Origin: Firmicutes bacterium UBA2595
GTDB taxonomy: Bacteria > Bacillota > Thermincolia > Thermincolales > UBA2595
Length of the DNA stretch: 5,748 nucleotides
Assembly: GCA_002339745.1 (NCBI GenBank)
Contig: DDKP01000007.1
Span: 1 to 5,748 of the forward strand
Direction of reading: 5' to 3'
The notes beneath the pieces were generated by a model. That model did no database searches and had not been told where the DNA came from. It was given only the letters and a program-made list of their open reading frames with translations. Positions within the stretch are counted from its first letter, which is position 1, and the number at the start of each line of letters is the position of its first letter. The position numbers and the translations under genes are program-made. Of the stretch, positions 1 through 5,694 are shown one piece after another.

Positions 1-551
1 TTTTCAGGATGGAATTGGATGCCATAGATATTGCCCGCAGCAGCGATAGAGGTGAATTTTATCCCGTAATCTGTTAGGGTAGTGACAACTGCGGGGTCCG
101 CCGGGTCCACGTAGTAAGAATGGACAAAATAAAATGAAGAGAGGTCGGGTATGTCTTTGAGGATAGCTACGGCTCTCTGAATCTCAATCCGGTTCCAGCC
201 CATGTGCGGCACTTTGAGACCGGGCGGCAGCAGTTTTACCTGCCCGGGAAATAGTTTCAGGCCTTCGTGCAGCCCGCCCTCTTCGCTGCATTCGAACATC
301 AGCTGAAGTCCCAGGCATATTCCCAGTAAGGGTTTGCCGGCATTTACCGTTTCCTGAATTACCTCTGTCATCCCGGCAGTCCTCAGGTTGGTCATAGCAT
401 CGCCAAAGGCCCCAACTCCCGGCAGCACAACCTTATCGGCTTTTCTTACCACCTCGGGGTCACCGGTTATAACAGCCTGGAATCCGACTTTTTCAAAACC
501 TTTCTGGACGCTGCGCAAGTTTCCCATCCCGTAGTCGATTATGGCAATCAT
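1..551 (-). CDS. hisH: Imidazole glycerol phosphate synthase glutamine amidotransferase subunit HisH, 3' end cut by window edge
   Basis: This is the glutaminase subunit of cytoplasmic IGP synthase. It hydrolyses glutamine and passes ammonia to HisF, which makes imidazole glycerol phosphate and AICAR from PRFAR. The frame opens with ATG at 551 (MIAIIDYGMGNLRSV, the typical HisH N-terminus) and stays open for 183 codons to the window edge. It shows the PGVGAFG oxyanion loop (residues 44-50), the nucleophile elbow GICLG with Cys79, the YFVHSYYV segment (141-148), and FHPE with His181 and Glu183. All three class I amidotransferase catalytic residues are therefore present. The family is usually about 200-210 residues, so only some 20-25 C-terminal residues are missing. 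A GGAGG ribosome site lies 6 bases upstream. It is the sixth gene of the his operon here, 58 bases after hisB; its partner hisF is presumably just outside the window. Identification is secure; only the end is unseen. Confidence 0.96.
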   Translation of the reverse strand, partial: MIAIIDYGMGNLRSVQKGFEKVGFQAVITGDPEVVRKADKVVLPGVGAFGDAMTNLRTAGMTEVIQETVNAGKPLLGICLGLQLMFECSEEGGLHEGLKLFPGQVKLLPPGLKVPHMGWNRIEIQRAVAILKDIPDLSSFYFVHSYYVDPADPAVVTTLTDYGIKFTSIAAAGNIYGIQFHPE

Positions 552-557
552 AATTAT

Positions 558-562
558 CCTCC
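558..562 (-). promoter_or_regulatory. Ribosome binding site of hisH
   Basis: The minus strand reads GGAGG, then six bases (ATAATT), then the ATG at 551. The match to the 16S tail is strong and the spacing is usual. This fixes the hisH start and shows hisH can initiate independently of hisB despite the preceding hairpin. Confidence 0.85.
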
Positions 563-580
563 GCTTAAATTTTCATGTCG

Positions 581-608
581 AGGCGCTAGGTTCTAACACC
601 TGGCACCT
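581..608 (-). repeat. Imperfect inverted repeat (stem-loop) between hisB and hisH
   Basis: In the transcript direction the order is AGGTGC, C, AGGT, loop GTTAGA, ACCT, A, GCGCCT. The outer six bases pair with one G-U wobble, a C/A mismatch follows, and the inner four pair perfectly around a six-base loop. It begins two bases after the hisB stop codon and ends about 20 bases before the hisH ribosome site. No U-run follows it, so it is not a standard intrinsic terminator. It could be an mRNA-stability or processing hairpin within the operon, or one copy of a dispersed REP-like palindrome. The sequence alone does not decide between these. Confidence 0.6.
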
Positions 609-609
609 A

Positions 610-1203
610 TTACAGCTGTCCTTTGGTAGATAAAATACCTTCAATCCGTTCATCAACCGTGACTGCTTCTTTCATGGCCCGGCCCAGTCCTTTAAACACC
701 GCTTCAATCACATGGTGTGTGTTTTTTCCCTCCAGCAGGCGTACATGCAGGGTAATATTGGCATGATTTACCATCGCCCGGAGGAACTCTTCCACCAGTT
801 CGGTATCAAAGTCTCCCACTTTCTGCGCCGGCATGGGAACATCGAAAGACAGGAACGTCCTGCCGCTGATGTCCACGACCACCATAGCCAGTGCTTCATC
901 CATCGGTGCAAAGGCCGTCCCGTAACGCCTTATGCCAAATTTATCCCCCAGCGCCTGGCTGAAAGCCTCCCCGAGGCATATCCCGATATCCTCTACTGTA
1001 TGGTGATCGTCAATCCCGGTATCCCCCTGGGCCGCAATATCCAGGTCGAACATACCGTGCTTTGACCATAGGGCCAACATATGGTCAAGAAATGGAACAC
1101 CGGTGTCCAAAATGTAGCTTCCATTACCGTCCAGGTTCAGGGTTACATTAATATCGGTTTCAGTTGTGGTTCTGGCAACTTTCTTCTTTCTGGCCTTAGC
1201 CAT
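610..1203 (-). CDS. hisB: Imidazoleglycerol-phosphate dehydratase HisB, monofunctional
   Basis: HisB dehydrates imidazole glycerol phosphate to imidazole acetol phosphate, using two manganese ions in a cytoplasmic 24-mer. The 197-residue frame matches the usual length of about 195. Visible family marks, numbered from the ATG, are RTTTETDINVTLNLDG near the N-terminus, FLDHML (38-43), DDHHTVED (65-72), the MDEAL and DISGR segments, the second metal motif HHVIE (163-167) and the C-terminal STKGQL. The HHxxE motif occurs twice, as the two metal sites require. No histidinol-phosphatase domain is fused to it, unlike the bifunctional enzyme of enterics. The start is set at ATG 1203: an in-frame GTG at 1212 would add three residues, but it lies inside the GGGGTG ribosome site. 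hisB begins 21 bases after the hisC stop, consistent with one transcript. Identification is certain. Confidence 0.97.
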   Translation of the reverse strand: MAKARKKKVARTTTETDINVTLNLDGNGSYILDTGVPFLDHMLALWSKHGMFDLDIAAQGDTGIDDHHTVEDIGICLGEAFSQALGDKFGIRRYGTAFAPMDEALAMVVVDISGRTFLSFDVPMPAQKVGDFDTELVEEFLRAMVNHANITLHVRLLEGKNTHHVIEAVFKGLGRAMKEAVTVDERIEGILSTKGQL

Positions 1204-1209
1204 CACAAT

Positions 1210-1215
1210 CACCCC
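1210..1215 (-). promoter_or_regulatory. Ribosome binding site of hisB, decides the start
   Basis: GGGGTG on the minus strand lies six bases before ATG 1203 and pairs with the GGTGAT part of the anti-Shine-Dalgarno region. It covers the alternative GTG at 1210-1212, which has no good ribosome site of its own, so the ATG is preferred. Confidence 0.7.
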
Positions 1216-1224
1216 GTTTCAATC

Positions 1225-2292
1225 TCAAGAACTCAGAACCTCTTTGATTTTCTCCAGAAATACGTCATTTTCCTGCCTTGTCCCCACGGTTACCCGCAGG
1301 CACTGCTCCAGACCGTGGGTGTTCCCCAGGTTTTTTCTGATCAGGACGCCTCTGTCCAACACCTGCCGGTGCACCTCGTCAGCAGGTCGGGGCACTTTAA
1401 ACAATATGAAATTCGCTTTGGAGGGGAATACTGTAACTCCAGGTATTTTTCCCAGTTCTACCTCCAGTCTTTCCCGTTCGGCAACTATTTTTTCAATCTG
1501 CCGGCGGAAAAGCGCCCATTTTTTCAAGACTACCCTAGCTGCCACCTGGGAAAAGGCATCAGTGTTGTATGGCTGCTTAACTTTAAGCAGTTCCCGGGTA
1601 ACATCGCTGTGGGCCAGGAGATAACCGATCCGCAGGCCGGCCATGCCAACCTTGGAGAAGGTCCTTAAGATGATCAGGTTGGAGAATTCCTTTATCAGTG
1701 GCAGGCAGGTTTCCCCACCGAAATCTATGTACGCCTCATCCACCACTACCAGGGACTGAACTTCTTTAACCAGCCTGCCTACCTGTTGGGCAGGCACGGA
1801 GTTGCCGGTAGGATTGTTGGGGGCGGCGATAAAGGTAACCCTGGTGGCCGGATTTTTCATCTCGGCCATCAAGGCAGGTTCATTCAGCCCGAAGTCCTCT
1901 GTTCTCGGGACTTCGATGGCTTGGGTTCCCGTTATCTGCCCATGGATCTTGTACATGGAAAAGGTCGGTACCGGGATGACAACCCGCTTACCCGGTCCCC
2001 CGAAGGTCTGCAGGATAAGCTGGATAAGTTCGTCCGAACCGTTGCCGAGAACCACGTTACTGGAACTGACCCCCGCCATATCTCCGATTTCTGTCCTTAA
2101 TTCTTCGCCCAACGGGTCCGGGTATCTCGTAAAGACATTGCCTGTCAAACCCGAAAAAATCTCCCGGATGACCTCCTCCGGAAAAGGATAGGGGTTCTCG
2201 TTGGCGTCCAGCTTGATGACGTCCGAAAACGGGTGGGGTTCGTAAGGCACGAGATTTCGAATGTCTTCTCTTACCAGTTCACGAATCTGCAT
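1225..2292 (-). CDS. hisC: Histidinol-phosphate aminotransferase HisC
   Basis: This PLP enzyme (fold type I, class II aminotransferase) transfers an amino group from glutamate to imidazole acetol phosphate, giving L-histidinol phosphate. The 355-residue length is normal. Motifs in order are the substrate-contact segment LDANENPYPFP (28-38), Tyr57 in TRYPDP, the PLP-phosphate region GNGSDELI (83-90), APNNPTG (157-163) with the PLP-contacting Asn, DEAY (185-188), TFSK with Lys214 as the Schiff-base lysine, Arg221-Gly in LRIGY, and Arg333 in CLRVTVG, which should bind the substrate carboxylate. No key residue is missing. It starts with ATG 2292, nine bases after the hisD stop. GAGGG at 2299-2303, overlapping that stop, is the ribosome site, so translation may be coupled to hisD. 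Related aminotransferases can also act on aromatic amino acids or in cobalamin synthesis, but the position between hisD and hisB makes HisC clear. Confidence 0.97.
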   Translation of the reverse strand: MQIRELVREDIRNLVPYEPHPFSDVIKLDANENPYPFPEEVIREIFSGLTGNVFTRYPDPLGEELRTEIGDMAGVSSSNVVLGNGSDELIQLILQTFGGPGKRVVIPVPTFSMYKIHGQITGTQAIEVPRTEDFGLNEPALMAEMKNPATRVTFIAAPNNPTGNSVPAQQVGRLVKEVQSLVVVDEAYIDFGGETCLPLIKEFSNLIILRTFSKVGMAGLRIGYLLAHSDVTRELLKVKQPYNTDAFSQVAARVVLKKWALFRRQIEKIVAERERLEVELGKIPGVTVFPSKANFILFKVPRPADEVHRQVLDRGVLIRKNLGNTHGLEQCLRVTVGTRQENDVFLEKIKEVLSS

Positions 2293-2301
2293 AATCTGCC
2301 C

Positions 2302-3585
2302 TCACTTCCCGAGCCGTACCCGGATGGCGTTGGCGTGAGCGTCCAGGCCTTCGGTTTCGGCCAATTTGATTATATCCGGGCCCTGCTCAAAGAGGCGGCC
2401 GGAGGAATACGAGATTATACTGGACTTTTTCATAAACGTGTCCACATTCAACGGGGAATAAAACCTGGCGGTGCCGCCGGTGGGCAGTACGTGGTTGGGA
2501 CCGGCGATGTAATCTCCCACCGGCTCCGGGGTGTAGTGCCCCAGGAAAATTGCCCCGGCATTCCTGATTTTCCCCAGTATCTCGAACGGCGCTTCAACTG
2601 AAAGCTCCAGGTGCTCCGGCGCATACCTGTTGGCCAGGTCAACCGCCTCGTCCATATCCCTGGTGACGATGATGGCGCTGTAGTCTCGCAGGGATGCGGT
2701 CATTATCTCTTTTCTGGAAAGGTACGCTGCCTGCCGGCTAATTTCCTGTTGGACCGTCTGGGCCAGTTTCCTGGAAGGAGTCAGCAGAACAGCGGAGGCC
2801 AGGACATCGTGCTCGGCCTGGGACAGCAGGTCAGCAGCCACATAAACCGGGTTGGCGCTCTCGTCGGCTATAACCAGGATTTCGCTGGGGCCTGCCAGCA
2901 TATCAATATTCACCAGCCCATAGACCATTTTCTTGGCAAGGGTAACATAAATGTTGCCAGGACCCGTTATCAGGTCAACCTTCCTGATTGTCTCGGTGCC
3001 ATACGCCAGGGCAGCAATAGCCTGAGCTCCTCCCAGCTTGTATATTTCAGTAATCCCCGCTTCGGCGGCAGCCACCAGGGTGGACGCCTGTAGTTTCCCG
3101 TTGGAATTGGGCGGGGCCACCATGACTATTTCGCCGACTCCGGCCACCTGGGCCGGCACAGCGTTCATCAATACTGAGGAAGGGTAATTGGCCGTCCCGC
3201 CGGGCACATAAATACCCGCCCGCTCCAAGGGCCTCAGCAACTGCCCCAGGATCGTCCCATCCTCGGCGGTTTCCAGCCAGGAATTATGCAGCTGTTTGCG
3301 GTGGAAAGCGGCTATGTTGTCCCTGGCCTTTTGAATAGCCCTGATAAAATCGCCCTCAACTTCCCGATAAGCCGCCTCAATCTCAGCCTCCGAAACTCTC
3401 AGGGTTTCCGGAGTAAGGGCGGCTTTATCAAACCTGGCGGTATACTCTATGAGGGCATCATCCCCGCGCTCCCGGACGTTCCGCAGGATCTCCCGGACAC
3501 GCTCCTCATACACCGCCTGGTCTGCGTATTCCTTTTTTATCACCTGTTCAACGGCGCTGTCACCGGATTCCAAAATCCTTATCAT
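2302..3585 (-). CDS. hisD: Histidinol dehydrogenase HisD
   Basis: HisD is the zinc- and NAD-dependent dimeric enzyme that catalyses the last two oxidations, L-histidinol to histidinal to L-histidine. The 427 residues match the usual 425-435. Visible marks are the Rossmann-like region ERAGIYVPGG (121-130), KLGGAQAIAALAYG (183-196), TGPGNIYVTLAKK (207-219), DMLAGPSEILVIAD (228-241), LSQAEHD (254-260), PEHLEL (323-328) and GDYIAGPNHVLPTGG (357-371). By comparison with the E. coli enzyme, the zinc ligands are Gln256, His259, Asp358 and His417 (in EGLDAHANA), and the catalytic pair is Glu324-His325. All are present. The start ATG (3583-3585) overlaps the hisG stop as ATGA, which implies translational coupling. 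GGGGGAG at 3593-3599, seven bases upstream and inside the end of hisG, is the probable ribosome site. Identification is certain. Confidence 0.98.
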   Translation of the reverse strand: MIRILESGDSAVEQVIKKEYADQAVYEERVREILRNVRERGDDALIEYTARFDKAALTPETLRVSEAEIEAAYREVEGDFIRAIQKARDNIAAFHRKQLHNSWLETAEDGTILGQLLRPLERAGIYVPGGTANYPSSVLMNAVPAQVAGVGEIVMVAPPNSNGKLQASTLVAAAEAGITEIYKLGGAQAIAALAYGTETIRKVDLITGPGNIYVTLAKKMVYGLVNIDMLAGPSEILVIADESANPVYVAADLLSQAEHDVLASAVLLTPSRKLAQTVQQEISRQAAYLSRKEIMTASLRDYSAIIVTRDMDEAVDLANRYAPEHLELSVEAPFEILGKIRNAGAIFLGHYTPEPVGDYIAGPNHVLPTGGTARFYSPLNVDTFMKKSSIISYSSGRLFEQGPDIIKLAETEGLDAHANAIRVRLGK

Positions 3586-4241
3586 TCCTCTACTCCCCCA
3601 TTCCCCACAATTTCTTTCATCTTTTCTATAACAGGATTAATCCGCTCGCTCAGCATCCTGTGACTGACCCGGTTGGCGATCAGTCGGGTAGTCGAATTAA
3701 ATATCCAGGCAACTTCAACTAGTTTATTGTCCCTCAATGTCCTTCCTGTTGAAACAATATCCACGATCATTTCCGACAATCCAACTATGGGAGCAAGTTC
3801 AACGTTGCCGTGTAGCTTGATGATTTCCATCTGTTTTCCCCTGCCGGTAAAGAACTGTTCCGCCACCCTGGGGAACTTCGTGGCTACCCGGACATGATTG
3901 AGTTCCTCCCAGTTTTTCTCCCGGGCGGCCGCTTCCGGCATGGCAACCACGAACCGGCAGAAACCGTATTTCAAATCCAGCAGTTCAAAGACATCTTTCT
4001 TTTGTTCGACTATGGTATCCTTTCCGACAAAGCCCAGGTCGGCCGCTCCGTATTCCACAAAAGTGGGAATATCCGTTGGCCGGCAAACAACGTACCGGAC
4101 TTTCTGTTTTTCATCGGTGAACACCAGCTTACGGGACTCATTTTCCATTTCCCCGCAATCAAACCCGGCTTTTTTCAGTAGTGACACGGTCGGTTTATAC
4201 AAAGTGCCTTTCGGAACGGCTATCACAAGATCATCTCTCAT
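3582..4241 (-). CDS. hisG: ATP phosphoribosyltransferase catalytic subunit HisG, short form
   Basis: HisG catalyses the committed step of histidine synthesis: ATP plus PRPP gives phosphoribosyl-ATP and pyrophosphate. At 219 residues from the chosen ATG this is the short form, which lacks the C-terminal ACT-like regulatory domain of the roughly 290-300-residue long form. Such enzymes need HisZ for activity and for histidine feedback inhibition, and hisZ lies immediately upstream. Visible marks, numbered from the ATG, are the N-terminal LVIAVPKGTLYKP, GAADLGFVGKDTIVE (about 65-79), DVFELLDLKYG (83-93) and the PRPP loop DIVSTGRTL (161-169). The start is set at ATG 4241, six bases after GAGGTG. 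An in-frame GTG at 4250 lies within that ribosome site and would add only three residues. The gene has its own promoter and two operator-like palindromes directly upstream, and its stop overlaps the hisD start by four bases. Confidence 0.97.
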   Translation of the reverse strand: MRDDLVIAVPKGTLYKPTVSLLKKAGFDCGEMENESRKLVFTDEKQKVRYVVCRPTDIPTFVEYGAADLGFVGKDTIVEQKKDVFELLDLKYGFCRFVVAMPEAAAREKNWEELNHVRVATKFPRVAEQFFTGRGKQMEIIKLHGNVELAPIVGLSEMIVDIVSTGRTLRDNKLVEVAWIFNSTTRLIANRVSHRMLSERINPVIEKMKEIVGNGGVEE

Positions 4242-4247
4242 TTGCTG

Positions 4248-4253
4248 CACCTC
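4248..4253 (-). promoter_or_regulatory. Ribosome binding site of hisG, decides the start
   Basis: GAGGTG on the minus strand is followed by six bases (CAGCAA) and ATG 4241. It matches the anti-Shine-Dalgarno sequence well. It overlaps the GTG at 4248-4250, so that codon is unlikely to be the start. The palindrome at 4254-4267 abuts it directly. Confidence 0.8.
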
Positions 4254-4267
4254 TTTAATGCGTTAAA
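4254..4267. promoter_or_regulatory. Operator-like palindrome, hisG proximal copy
   Basis: The minus strand reads TTTAACGCATTAAA: TTTAA and TTAAA arms around four central bases. It lies about +10 to +23 relative to the predicted hisG transcription start and directly before the ribosome site. It matches the palindrome in front of hisZ at 12 of 14 positions, differing only at the two central bases, when that copy is read on the opposite strand. Its centre is 16 bp from the adjacent copy at 4270-4283, about 1.5 helical turns. A repressor binding role is inferred, not shown. Confidence 0.6.
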
Positions 4268-4269
4268 TT

Positions 4270-4283
4270 GCTAACATGTTAAA
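4270..4283. promoter_or_regulatory. Operator-like palindrome overlapping the hisG -10 edge
   Basis: The minus strand reads TTTAACATGTTAGC, whose core TAACATGTTA (4272-4281) is a perfect 10-bp palindrome. The first T is the last base of the -10 hexamer, so the site spans roughly -7 to +7. A bound protein there would block RNA polymerase. It shares the TTTAAC half-site with the copy at 4254-4267; its second arm is degenerate (GTTAGC instead of RTTAAA). Confidence 0.55.
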
Positions 4284-4311
4284 TTATAGCGCCTGTTATC
4301 TGGTAAGTCAA
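4283..4311 (-). promoter_or_regulatory. Sigma-A type promoter upstream of hisG
   Basis: On the minus strand TTGACT (4306-4311) is separated by exactly 17 bases from a perfect TATAAT (4283-4288). The hexamers match consensus at 11 of 12 positions. Transcription should start near 4276, giving a leader of about 35 bases to hisG. It lies in the 117-base hisZ-hisG gap, so hisG and the genes after it can be transcribed without hisZ. Confidence 0.82.
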
Positions 4312-4358
4312 TTGTTTTTACAAAGAAAAGTTCCCTGCCACGCAGTATCTTTACCGGG

Positions 4359-5558
4359 TCACAGCATCCTTATCAACCCGTCTTCCGTCACCTGGATAAC
4401 CGCCTTAAGCGGCGTTGGAACTTTCTTCTCTTCCTTGTTATCCGCCTGGAGCGTTACTACCACACTGCCTGCATTCCTAAGTTCGCGGGCTTTCTTAAAT
4501 GCCGCCGGGGCCTGAGCAGAGGTGTACAGTATTACGTAATCCGGGGGAGGGACGGGAGGGGTCCCGTTTTGCTCCCGTTCCAGGGATAAAAGGAGCCTTT
4601 CCATACCGAGGGCAAAACCGGTAGCCGGGCAGTCAAACCCAAACTGTTCCAGCAGGTTGTCATATCTTCCCCCGCCCAAAATCGGAAAACCGAGGTAGGC
4701 GGAGTACCCTTCAAAAACTACTCCTGTGTAATAGTCCAGGCCGCGCAGGACACCGAGGTCAATTTCCACATGGGGCGTTACTTCATAAGCCTCCAGGACA
4801 TCGTAAACACTGCCCATAAAAGCCAGCGCCTCGCGGGTTTTTTTGTTGCCGGCGGTACAGCCGGCATCTTCAATAATAGTTTTGCCGCCGCGCATGGTGA
4901 TAACCTGCATGAACCTTCCTATACCCTCAGCCGGGACGTTGAACTCATCGAGAAGCTCCTCAAGCCCGACATAGTTTTTGTTGCTTACAGCCGCCTTAAT
5001 CCTGCCAGTCTCGTCCTCTGGCAGGCCTAGCTCTTCCATCATCCCGTATAGTATGTCGACGTGGCCGATGCTCACTTTGAAATTCTGCAGGCCCGAAGAC
5101 TTGAGGATTTCCACAGCCACAGCGATAACCTCCGCGTCTGCGAAAGGACTGGCACCTCCAATCATTTCTATTCCTGACTGGTAAAATTCCCGTTGCCGCC
5201 CCGCCTGGGGATCCTCATAACTAAAAACATTGGCAATATAGAACAATCTCAGGGGGAGTACTGTGTCCTGCATCCGGGTGCTCACCAGCCGCGCAATGGG
5301 TGTAGTCATGTCAGGCCTGAGGGTCAGGATGTGTCCCTGCCGGTCGACAAATTTATACAGCTGGGCTTCTTCCTCGGCTCCCCGCCCCACCGACATGGCG
5401 ATGTAGTATTCTAAGACAGGAGTAATTACCTCATTGTATCCCCATAACCTAAATATCCGTTCAAAGCTGTTTTCCAGGCCCCTCTTGCGCAGGGCCTCCG
5501 CCGGCAGAATATCCCTGACACCCGCCGGTATCTGCATCTTCAACCGTTCCTTTGTCAT
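4359..5558 (-). CDS. hisZ: ATP phosphoribosyltransferase regulatory subunit HisZ
   Basis: HisZ is a histidyl-tRNA synthetase paralogue that joins short HisG in a hetero-octamer, activating it and providing histidine feedback control; it does not charge tRNA. Numbered from ATG 5558 (399 residues), the N-terminus reads IPAGVRDILPAEA, the HisZ style. It is followed by class II synthetase motif 2 around SYEDPQAGRQREFYQSG (113-129), the histidine-pocket signatures LRGLDYYTGVVF (271-282) and GGGRYDNLL (295-303), and motif 3 ATGFALGMERLLL (313-325). After residue 340 comes a proline-rich linker (PPVPPPD) and about 58 residues of alpha/beta type that resemble a shortened anticodon-binding domain. Lactococcus HisZ (328 residues) is much shorter. 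True HisRS is excluded by the N-terminus, the curtailed C-terminus and the adjacent short hisG. The start at 5558 is preferred over ATG 5564 because AAGGGA at 5565-5570 touches the first ATG but is six bases from the second. Confidence 0.95.
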   Translation of the reverse strand: MTKERLKMQIPAGVRDILPAEALRKRGLENSFERIFRLWGYNEVITPVLEYYIAMSVGRGAEEEAQLYKFVDRQGHILTLRPDMTTPIARLVSTRMQDTVLPLRLFYIANVFSYEDPQAGRQREFYQSGIEMIGGASPFADAEVIAVAVEILKSSGLQNFKVSIGHVDILYGMMEELGLPEDETGRIKAAVSNKNYVGLEELLDEFNVPAEGIGRFMQVITMRGGKTIIEDAGCTAGNKKTREALAFMGSVYDVLEAYEVTPHVEIDLGVLRGLDYYTGVVFEGYSAYLGFPILGGGRYDNLLEQFGFDCPATGFALGMERLLLSLEREQNGTPPVPPPDYVILYTSAQAPAAFKKARELRNAGSVVVTLQADNKEEKKVPTPLKAVIQVTEDGLIRML

Positions 5559-5564
5559 GCTCAT

Positions 5565-5570
5565 TCCCTT
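5565..5570 (-). promoter_or_regulatory. Probable ribosome binding site of hisZ
   Basis: AAGGGA on the minus strand is directly adjacent to ATG 5564 and six bases before ATG 5558. The spacing favours the second ATG. The match to AAGGAGG is only partial, so the start is less certain than for the other genes; the alternative adds only two residues. Confidence 0.55.
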
Positions 5571-5579
5571 CTTTCGCGC

Positions 5580-5593
5580 TTTAACTAATTAAA
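5580..5593. promoter_or_regulatory. Operator-like palindrome downstream of the hisZ promoter
   Basis: The plus strand reads TTTAACTAATTAAA; with flanking C and G (5579-5594) the arms are CTTTAA and TTAAAG around four central bases. It lies about +6 to +19 relative to the predicted start of transcription, between the promoter and the hisZ ribosome site. It is nearly the same sequence as the palindrome at 4254-4267 before hisG, in reverse orientation. The position suits repression by roadblock or by hindering initiation. The cognate regulator is not in the window. Confidence 0.62.
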
Positions 5594-5604
5594 GTGCTGA
5601 AGTT

Positions 5605-5633
5605 ATATTAGCACATGTTCCCCCGCATGTCAA
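5605..5633 (-). promoter_or_regulatory. Sigma-A type promoter upstream of hisZ
   Basis: On the minus strand a perfect TTGACA (5628-5633) is followed after 17 bases by TAATAT (5605-5610), preceded by TGC as an extended -10. The start of transcription should be near 5598, leaving a leader of about 40 bases. It sits just downstream of the terminator of the previous gene and is the probable main promoter of the his operon. Confidence 0.8.
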
Positions 5634-5656
5634 CAAGGAATAAATATGTGAACGGC

Positions 5657-5682
5657 AAAAAAAGGACTGCTTCTCCGCAGTC
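5657..5682 (-). terminator. Intrinsic terminator of the gene upstream of hisZ
   Basis: In the minus-strand transcript GACTGC pairs perfectly with GCAGTC around the loop GGAGAA, followed by C and seven U. It begins 12 bases after the stop codon of the partial upstream frame and ends before the hisZ promoter, isolating the his operon from upstream transcription. The stem is short (6 bp) but GC-rich, with a strong U-tract. Confidence 0.85.
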
Positions 5683-5694
5683 TCGATTCTTCCG

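Noticed and set aside
1081..1668. Long plus-strand open frame antisense to hisB/hisC (195 codons), with similar ones at 2611-3093 and 3898-4266
   Set aside because: They lie opposite well-identified his genes, have no ribosome site or recognisable domain, and their composition reflects the codon use of the genes on the other strand.
4254..4283. The hisG leader palindromes as RNA hairpins
   Set aside because: One is a perfect palindrome with no room for a loop and the other gives only five A-U pairs; both make better sense as DNA sites for a dimeric protein.
4330..4345. Possible terminator after hisZ: CTGC-GTG-GCAG stem followed by a T-rich stretch on the minus strand
   Set aside because: Only four base pairs with a three-base loop, and the T-rich stretch is interrupted and spaced away from the stem. 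Too weak to call; readthrough from hisZ into hisG is likely.
4359..5564. Reading the first gene as histidyl-tRNA synthetase (hisS)
   Set aside because: The GVRDILP-type N-terminus, reduced C-terminal domain and position before a short-form hisG fit HisZ; a complete anticodon-binding domain is absent.
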